Assembly (NCBI GenBank): GCA_016946835.1 | Contig: JACVTC010000055.1 | Location: forward strand, 489,001 to 553,000 | DNA: 64,000 bases | Origin: Neocallimastix lanati (nom. inval.) | Taxonomy: Eukaryota; Neocallimastigomycota; Neocallimastigomycetes; Neocallimastigales; Neocallimastigaceae | Reading direction: 5' to 3' | In this document: positions 55,342 to 64,000 of the stretch, piece after piece | Numbering within the stretch: position 1 is the first letter of the stretch | Layout: each line of letters begins with the position of its first letter | Position numbers and translations under genes: made by a program | The notes under the pieces: generated by a model | What the model saw: only the letters and a program-made list of their open reading frames with translations | The model's database searches: none | Told to the model about the DNA's origin: nothing

Positions 55342-58300
55342 AATAAAAAAAAATAAATTAAAATTTATATTTTTAGTGTATTTAATTATTTATATATAAA
55401 AGACTAAAAAAATATTTTTTTTTATATTATTAATAATTTTATTTTATTAAAAGCATTTCATTTTAAATCGACATAATTAATATATTTAAAAAAAATAGTA
55501 ATAAAATAAATAAACAAATAAACTTTATATTTTTTTTTAAATTATACATTAACAAATTATTATTTAAGATTCCCCCCCCTCTCTCTTTGTTTTATTTTTT
55601 ATGCATAGATATGAATAATATATATGTTAAAAAAAAATCCTCTAAACTTATTTTATCTTTAACATATTAATTATTTATTGTTAATTTTATTTTGAAATAT
55701 AAATAAAAAGTAATATAGTAATATTCATACAATTATTTCCATAAATAAAAATATATAGATACAAAATGATTATCTGATTATCTAATATTTATATATATAA
55801 ATTAATATAAAACTTTAGCAAACTAAATCACATTTGATTTTTTTTATTATTAATTATAGCTTGAAGTATTATTATTTTTTAAATCACTTATATATAAAAA
55901 TATATGAATTAATAATAAAATGTAATATAACAAAATCAATGTATAAGCCACAATATTTTAGTATAAAAATATTTAATTTAAAATTATTAATTAATCTTTT
56001 ATAATAAAATAAATTAATTAATAAAGTTGACATTATTAAAAACCATAAATTCTTGACAATTAACTATATATATATATTTCTTTAAACTTTTAACAAAAAT
56101 TTTTAAAATTGTTATTAATTATATATATATAATTTTAAATTCGATTATATTAAAAAATATATAATAATATATTATTAAGTATATTCAATATATTAAATAC
56201 CAAAGAAAAAAAACATCCATATAAACATTGTATATATTATATTATATTATATATTTATTGTAAAAAATATATATATATTTTATTATATTTTAATATATGA
56301 AATAATAAATGGATAAAACAAATATATTGCTAATTCAAAAATTCTACTGAATGAAATTTCCTTTTTTTTATTTAATTAAAAATTTAAAAAAAAAATAAAT
56401 TAAAAAAATAAATTAAAATATAAAGTATTATGTAGTATATAAAATATATTATTAAAATATATTATTAAAATATATTATTAAAATATATTATTAAAATATA
56501 TTATTAAAATATATTTATTAATTATATTTTTTTTTTTTTTTTATTTAATAATCTAAAATTTTACAAATTATTACAAAGAATAATGTTAAATGTATTATAT
56601 AATAAATATTATTTTTTTTTAAATATATAATTTATTTTAATATTTTTATTTATATATGCAGATTTTATTATAATAAAATATTAAATTTTTAAAGTGTTTA
56701 ATTTTATTTTATATATATATATATGTAAATTTCATTATTAAAACTTTAAATTATGTTATATTAATTGTCAAGAAATGGCAAGGAAATCTTTCTTTTCATT
56801 AATACATAAACAACCATTAATACTTCTATTATCTTAATAACTCAATTTATTACATATTAATTATACATTTTTTGTAATAAATTATTAAAAAAAATTCTTA
56901 ATTGTCCATAAAATTCCTATTTTTCCACAGATTTTCTATTTAGTAATAAAATTTTAAGAAATTTTTGTAATCTCTTGTAGGTTATCCTGTTCTTTTTTAG
57001 GAAAAAAAAAAAAAAAAAAAAAAAAAAAGTATTTTAAGACTCTCCGTAGATTATAAAAAATTAAATGAAACGTATTCATGAAGGAGATAAATACAAAATT
57101 ATATTTATTATAAATTATGATCTCAACAAATATTTTGTAATGTTGATTGGATTGAAAAATAAACCCACAACCTTCAAAATTTGTAAATAAAAATTAATTT
57201 TAGTTGATATAGTTTAAAATTAGACCGGTCAACTGGCTCTTAAGATATTATAATTTAGAATTTATCTATTATCACTATAATTATGTAACGAATGTAATTA
57301 CATAATTAATAATATAAATAAATATCATACATTATTCATTATCAAATATTTTATAATTAAATTGTTTAATTATATATTATTCAAAAGGATAATTATTAAA
57401 TCGAATATGATGAATTTCGTAATATGGCCTTTTACAATAAGTGATCTTTTAAAATAATAATAATAAGTAAATAAAATAATTAAATAAATTCTATAATAAA
57501 AAATAAAATAATTACAACAATAAAATAATTAATTAATAATATTTAATTATAATTTTTAATTAATTATACAGTTTAAAAATTTTAAATATATATTTATAAT
57601 GATTTTTTCATCTGGCAATTATTACATATATATATATATTAATTATTTATTATAATGATTAATTTTTATATATAATTTTTTATTATACATATTTTAAATT
57701 AGTATTTATTTCTTAATATATATTTATTTTAATTATATTTCTGAATAATAATAAATTGTCAGTTTTTTTTAATATAACTGATATATAGAAAACATTTATG
57801 AAAGTAATTTTATGTTTAATGTTTAAAAAATAAAATATTTATATAATTATTTATTAATTGGATTTATTTATTTATTATTTTCATTTATGAAAAAAGCTTC
57901 TACTACATTTAAATTTTCTATAAATTATTTTTTTATTTCATTAGGTTTCTTTTTTTTTTTTTTTTTTTTTTTTTTTTATTGCTATTTATTATTTATTATT
58001 CATATATTTATTATTTATTATTCATATATTTATTATTTATTATTCATATATTTATTATTTATTATTCATATATTTATTATTTATTATTTATATATTTATT
58101 ATTTATTATTCATATATTTATTATTTATTATTCAAATAGTTATTATTTATTATTCAAATGTTTATTATTTATTTTCAAAGTTCTTATTATTATGTTTATT
58201 AATTTTATTCAATATATATTTGTAATTAATAATACAATTATATATTATAAATTGCATATATATATAACAATATATATTATATATTCCTGAAAAAAAAATA

Positions 58301-58349
58301 AAAAATAAAATAAAATAAATAGAAATTTTTAAAAAGATAACTGTTTGAT

Positions 58350-58388
<39 letters not shown>

Positions 58389-58657
58389 AAATAACCCTTA
58401 AAAAAATTTAAATTACATAATAAAATTACGTTCAAGATATAATATTTATTTATTATAATATAATTTTCATTTTTAAATAAAAATTTATTTATAAAAAAAA
58501 AACTAATATTTTTCCTATATTAAGCTTTTTTTTTTAAACAATATATAATAAATCTTTAAATGTGTTATTGGTTTATGTTATTATAAAATATTATTTTTAA
58601 ATACGTTTTTTTTAATTTTTGTAAAAAAAGTTTTACTAAAATAAAAGAATATATTGA

Positions 58658-58689
<32 letters not shown>

Positions 58690-58989
58690 TTAAAACATGA
58701 AGAAAAAAAAATAATGTATTATATTAACTTTTTCTCGAAAAAAAAAAAAAAAAAAAAAAAAATTAAATATTACTTTAAGAAAAAATTTTTCATTAAATAA
58801 TTGATTGTTATTATAAATATTCTATATATAAATAGAATGTGGTTCATTTCGCCAATTTTTATAATACAAATTTTCAATACGCCATTTATTTTTAATGGCT
58901 TGTAAAATTATATGTTGACGCCATAAAAATATTAATAAAATTATATGTAAAAAAAATAAATGTATAAATAAATAAACAAATAAATAAAT
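54993..58989. other. Gene-poor AT desert with a few special motifs
   Basis: No gene is seen. Items of note: a CCCCCCCCTCTCTCTTTG patch at 55572-55589, a 13-bp tandem repeat ATTATTAAAATAT at about 56445-56517, a less AT-rich patch containing AGACCGGTCAACTGGCTC at 57221-57238, a 22-bp tandem repeat at 57990-58165, and GGTTCATTTCGCCAATTTTT at 58841-58860, shared with 63327-63347. Confidence 0.5.
57990..58165. repeat. 22-bp tandem repeat
   Basis: About seven units of ATTCATATATTTATTATTTA with small variants near the right end. The open frames across it are low-complexity artefacts. Confidence 0.88.
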
Positions 58990-59325
58990 AAATAAATAAA
59001 GAATGTAATAAGTATATAAAATAAAATAAATAGTAGAAATATGAATATAAAGTACAGATTTAATAAAATAAAATAAAATAAAATAAATAGTAGAAATATA
59101 AATATAAAGTACAGATGGAATAAAATAAAATAAAATAAAATAAAATAAATAGTAGAAATATAAATATAAAGTACAGATTTAATAAAATAAAATAAAATAA
59201 AATAAATAGTAGAAATATAAATATAAAGTACAGATTGAATAAAATAAAATAAAATAAAATAAAATAAATAGTAGAAATATAAATATAAAGTACAGATTGA
59301 ATAAAATAAAATAAAATAAATATCT
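58990..59325. repeat. Satellite array, left arm of inverted pair
   Basis: Five copies of TATAAAGTACAGATTKAAT joined by (AAAAT)n and AAATAGTAGAAATATAAA linkers, about 59 bp per unit. Confidence 0.92.
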
Positions 59326-59559
59326 AATAATTTTTTTATTAAAGAATATTACAGATCAATGTTTTAGAAATGAAAATTTTTTACATTTTTATTGTATTCA
59401 ATTGATGATGTAATTTAATATATAAAACAATATTATTGATTGTTAATAATCTCATTAAATATAAATGATTTTTTTACTTTCTGACATATATAATTAAATA
59501 AAACATTTTATTTTTAAAAATAAATTGTCTTTAATATTCTTTAATAAAAAATAATGATA

Positions 59560-61195
59560 AATATTTATTTTATTTTATTTATTTTATTTTATTTTATTTT
59601 ATTTTATTAAATCTGTACTTTATATTCATATTTCTACTATTTATTTTATTTTATTTTATTTTATTAAATCTGTACTTTATATTCATATTTCTACTATTTA
59701 TTTTATTTTATTTTATTTTATTTTATTTTATTAAATTTGTACTTTATATTCATATTTCTACTATTTATTTTATTTTATTTTTTTTTTTATTTTATTTTAT
59801 TTTATTTTATTTTATTAAATCTGTACTTTATATTCATATTTCTACTATTTATTTTATTTTATTTTATTTTATTTTATTTTATTTTATTAAATTTGTACTT
59901 TATATTCATATTTCTACTATTTATTTTATTTTATTTTATTTTATTTTATTTTATTTTATTTTATTTTATTTTATTTTATTTTATTTTATTTTATTTTATT
60001 TTATTTTATTTTATTTTATTTTATTTTATTTTATTTTATTTTATTTTATTTTATTTTATTTTATTAAATTTGTACTTTATATTCATATTTCTACTATTTA
60101 TTTTATTTTATTTTTTTTTTTATTTTATTTTATTTTATTTTATTTTATTAAATCTGTACTTTATATTCATATTTCTACTATTTATTTTATTTTATTTTAT
60201 TTTATTTTATTTTATTTTATTAAATTTGTACTTTATATTCATATTTCTACTATTTATTTTATTTTATTTTATTTTATTTTATTTTATTTTATTTTATTTT
60301 ATTTTATTTTATTTTATTTTATTTTATTTTATTTTATTTTATTTTATTTTATTTTATTTTATTTTATTTTATTTTATTTTATTTTATTTTATTTTATTAA
60401 ATTTGTACTTTATATTCATATTTCTACTATTTATTTTATTTTATTTTATTTTATTTTATTTTATTTTATTTTATTTTATTTTATTTTATTTTATTTTATT
60501 TTATTTTATTTTATTTTATTTTATTTTATTCAATCTGTACTTTATATTTATATTTCAACTATTTATTTTATTTTATTTTATTTTATTTTATTTTATTTTA
60601 TTTTATTTTATTTTATTTTATTTTATTTTATTTTATTTTATTCAATCTGTACTTTATATTTATATTTCAACTATTTATTTTATTTTATTTTATTTTATTT
60701 TATTTTATTTTATTTTATTTTATTTTATTTTATTTTATTTTATTTTATTTTATTTTATTTTATTTTATTTTATTTTATTTTATTTTATTTTATTTTATTT
60801 TATTTTATTTTATTTTATTTTATTCAATCTGTACTTCATATTTATATTTCTACTATTTATTTTATTTTATTTTATTTTATTTTATTTTATTTTATTTTAT
60901 TCAATCTGTACTTCATATTTATATTTCTACTATTTATTTTATTTTATTTTATTTTATTTTATTTTATTTTATTTTATTCAATCTGTACTTCATATTTATA
61001 TTTCTACTATTTATTTTATTTTATTTTATTTTATTTTATTTTATTTTATTTTATTTTATTTTATTTTATTTTATTTTATTTTATTTTATTTTATTTTATT
61101 TTATTTTATTTTATTTTATTTTATTTTATTTTATTTTATTTTATTTTATTTTATTTTATTTTATTTTATTTATTTATTTTATTTTATTTTGTATA
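59560..61195. repeat. Satellite array, right arm of inverted pair
   Basis: The reverse complement of the left-arm unit: about 14 copies of AATCTGTACTTTATATTCAT with TTTCTACTATTTA, separated by (TTTTA)n blocks of widely different length. A higher-order pattern is visible: a block with a T10 interruption at about 59775 recurs at about 60110. The 504-codon frame across it is an artefact of the pentamer. Confidence 0.92.
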
Positions 61196-61337
61196 TTTGT
61201 ACTTACTATTCATTCTTTATTTATTTATTTTTTTTTTTTACAAATAATTGAAAAACTTATTTTTCAAAATTAGTATTTAGAATAATATTGGATAATTAAT
61301 ATAATAATTTTAATTATATAAATATAAAAATATAGAA

Positions 61338-62357
61338 ATGGAAAAAAATCTTATTATCGATATAAGTGAGTCTAACAAAGGAAAAAAATAAATTATTATT
61401 AATAAAAAATATAAATTTAATTTTTCATATATAAGAAAAGATCATTCAAAAGTTTATGTACAGAAATAAATGTAAATCTTTTATTATTTTAAACGATAAG
61501 AAAGAAATCTTAAAATATGATAGTTCACATAATCATCCTGAAAAAGAATACGATGTATCTCTATCTATAATGAAACATAAAATTAAAGATGGAATTGAAA
61601 AAAAGTTCAATTCCTTATGGTATAAAAATAAAACCCCTATATAATAAAATTTCTAAAGAAATGAGATTTATATGTTCAGAATATAATTCAATTAAATCCC
61701 AAATATCAAGAAATTTAAATAAAAACTACCATCCAATGTAACAACATTTACTGAAATTTCTAATGAATCTGAATATTATAAAACAAAGTGAGGTGAAAAT
61801 TTTATGATATTCAAAAAATATTAATTTAATAATTTTTCAATCTCCTTTTCAAGTAGGGAATATAATGATGATATATTTGTTGATGGTACATTTTTTATTG
61901 CCCCTAAATTTAGTTATCAAATATTTATTACAAGAAATTACGCTAAAGAATTAGATAGTTTTTACACTACTTCTTTTGCAATATTACAAAATAAATAACA
62001 AGAAATATATAAAACATTTAAAAAATTAAAAAAAAAAAGCTAATACATGTAACAATAATATTATAATTGCAGAATCAATAGTTATTTAAATAATTTATTT
62101 CCAGCAATACCATCTTATTATGAATTAATAGATAAATTAAATGAACTTGAACATTTACCATATTATGATTATCAAAGAAAAATAAGAGGAATTTAGAAAA
62201 TAAAAAAAAAGAGCAATAAATAAAGCTAATGAAATCAGTGTCTTAATTGAACGCTACAAAAATATTGAAACCAAGTTAATTGATACTAAATGTGATAGAA
62301 ATAATACTATTAATTTGTGGTTTGATTGTTTAACTGATTTAAATAATATAATATAAA
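61338..62357 (+). pseudogene. MULE-type transposase remnant with FLYWCH motif
   Basis: Fragments in several frames. NKKYKFNFSYIRKDHSKVY, then in another frame NKCKSFIILNDKKEILKYD and SHNHPE, form a FLYWCH-like zinc finger (Phe, Tyr, Cys, HNH). Further on, DDIFVDGTFFIAPKFSYQ with the conserved DGTF Asp, and LDSFYTTSFAILQNK, match the start of a MULE transposase domain. Tail pieces are NNLFPAIPSYYELI and ETKLIDTKCDRNNT. Stops (first at 61389) and frameshifts are frequent, and most of the catalytic domain is gone. No clear terminal inverted repeats were identified. Confidence 0.7.
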
Positions 62358-62798
62358 TATTATTTTATAATAAAAAATTAAAAAATGAGGAATAATCAAA
62401 CGAAAAAATCAGAATTCTGCCATTCAAAAATTTAATTTATAAAGCTTATTAAATTTATACAGTTTAAATAAATATTCAAATACGTCTCTATAATTAATAA
62501 TTTTATCATTATAACTATTATTTTTTTTAATAACATTTAAATAAAAGAATTATTATTAATAATATTTATATTTTTAATAACATTTATATTTTTAATAATA
62601 TTTATATTTTTATATAATTTTTTTATTAATAGCATTTAAATAAAAGAATTAAAATCATAAAATCTAACCATTATATGATTTATTTAATTATTCACTTAAT
62701 AATTAATTTAAAATTTGAAATAACAAAATAATACAATAAAATAATATTATGTAGCATAAAATATCTATAGCCACAAATTTATATATATCACGTAAAAA

Positions 62799-63343
62799 AT
62801 GGCGTAATGCAACCTCCCCATATAAATAATGATAGAAACATTTGGATTTTTCTAGTAATCTAATATTAAACTTTTAATATATTAATATTTTTATTACTTA
62901 AATATTATATAATTATGTAAATTATATACTTAACATCAATAGTTGTACTTCTTTTTTATTCATAAAAACCTAACTTATAATTAAATATTATTATATATTA
63001 TTAAATATTATTATATATTATTAAATATTATTATATGTTATTAAATACTATTATATATTATTAAATACTATTAAATACTATTAAATACTATTAAATATTA
63101 TTATATATTACTTTTATTTCACACATATTGTAAAAAAATAAATATTTTCTTTAAAATTTTTATTTATTTAAAAAAGATATATTTTTAAATGATTTAATAT
63201 TTTATTTTCATAAAATTTAATGGAACATACATATTTTAATATATAATATAAATGACTTGTAAAAATTGATCAAACTATATTATTAGCTATATAAATTATT
63301 ATTATTGAGTGTGGGGAATTTCGCCAGGTTGCATTTCGCCAAT
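62799..63343. mobile_element. Possible MITE with partial inverted ends
   Basis: ATGGCGTAATGCAACCTCCC at 62799-62818 is a gapped inverted match to the sequence at 63312-63343 (TGGGGAATTTCGCCAGGTTG and GCATTTCGCCAA), which holds an extra 9 bp. Between them is about 480 bp of AT-rich DNA with a 17-bp TATTA tandem repeat (62985-63115). The motif GGTTCATTTCGCCAATTTTT at 58841-58860 matches 63327-63347. Evidence is limited to these ends. Confidence 0.4.
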
Positions 63344-63347
63344 TTTT

Positions 63348-64000
63348 TTGAAAGCATATGGCGTATTAATAAAATGTGGCATTTCGCCAAATTGAAAATT
63401 ATTAATAAATAAAATTAAATATTATTAATATCGAATAAAAACAGAATATATTATAATAATATATAATATAGTTTATTATGTTTATGAATATAGTTTCAAA
63501 AAAAATTTTTTTATAAGTCTCTCTTATATAATTAATATGAAAACATGTATTTAATATATTGAAATATGTATGATCCATTAAATGTATTTTATATGTATAA
63601 ATATCATTACGTTAGTAAATAAAACAAATATTGAGATTTTTATCAAAAATTATAATAAAAATTAAAGTATTGATTAGAATGTTTATTAAAAATTATTCAA
63701 AGTCAAGGATTTGAGTTTTATACTTTTGTTTACTTTATTTAATTAATATATTTTATGATAGAGAATCCTTACAATGTGGCTTATATTTTATTTATAATTT
63801 TATTGCATTACAATGCATTCAAATCAACTTAATTTCGGATATTCTGACAAAAATTTATACTAAAAATATCAATTTTTATTTTTATAATTAATATATTATA
63901 ATTTAATTGAATATGATGTAATTAGCTAAATTTTATTTTAAAGTTTGTGGTACATCTTAAAGTTGGATTTTTTAAAAAAAAAAATAAAAACATAAATAAA
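63348..64000. other. AT-rich right end of window
   Basis: No gene is seen. One more GGCATTTCGCCAAATTG lies at 63379-63395. The rest is AT-rich without clear structure. Confidence 0.4.

Noticed and set aside
57221-57245. Less AT-rich patch containing AGACCGGTCAACTGGCTC as a tRNA or regulatory site
   Set aside because: No tRNA fold, B box or repeat partner could be found; it stays unexplained and too short to call.
59737-61251. 504-codon open frame
   Set aside because: It is a translation of the TTTTA pentamer satellite, not a gene.

Overview
The window looks like nuclear DNA of an anaerobic gut fungus (Neocallimastigomycota). The intergenic DNA is extremely AT-rich, with long A, T, AAT and AAAT runs. 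Introns are short and AT-rich. Proteins carry long polyasparagine tracts. At the left end is an intronless, secreted GH48 cellulase with two cysteine-rich fungal dockerins, the hallmark of the fungal cellulosome. The genus cannot be told from the sequence alone.

Layout. 499-2763: GH48 cellulase. 3415-3780: dispersed repeat. 5671-8845 (minus): four-exon multi-pass membrane protein with a C-terminal all-cysteine RING of the Asi type. 9754-11769: eIF2B beta subunit in eight exons; one intron has all the marks of a U12-type AT-AC intron. 13260-14608: decayed transportin gene. 15850-18641: decayed CLC chloride channel, split by a tRNA-derived SINE and a LINE remnant. 19153-20526 (minus): Nse3/MAGE subunit of the SMC5/6 complex in six exons. 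22132-28129: CCP6/AGBL4-type metallocarboxypeptidase in 13 exons with a huge Asn-rich tail. A canonical intron may join it to the 819-codon ORF that ends at 30856. 31601-32128: 37-bp minisatellite.

32390-43130 is a nested retrotransposon cluster, all on the minus strand. LINE-A (37688-42629) is full-length with an intact 1361-aa endonuclease/reverse transcriptase and perfect 13-bp target-site duplications. It sits inside an older element, LINE-B. A truncated LINE-A copy and a decayed LINE-C lie to the left. Two places hold patchworks of short segments copied from neighbouring elements.

43661-49648 (minus) encodes a secreted 1995-aa protein. It has a signal peptide, a Glu-rich region of about 1230 residues including about 68 NDEEE-type repeats, about 25 14-residue Thr/Ser repeats, and five CBM18 chitin-binding modules. 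From 49649 to the end the DNA is nearly gene-free. It holds a second SINE copy (54518-54992), two inverted satellite arrays (58990-61195), a dead MULE/FLYWCH transposase (61338-62357) and a possible MITE.

The genes do not form a pathway. They are unlinked housekeeping genes (translation initiation, DNA repair, tubulin modification, ubiquitin ligation), one cellulosome enzyme and one cell-surface protein, set among repeats and gene fossils. All spliced models here were built by hand from splice signals, reading phase and recalled family similarity; no searches were run.
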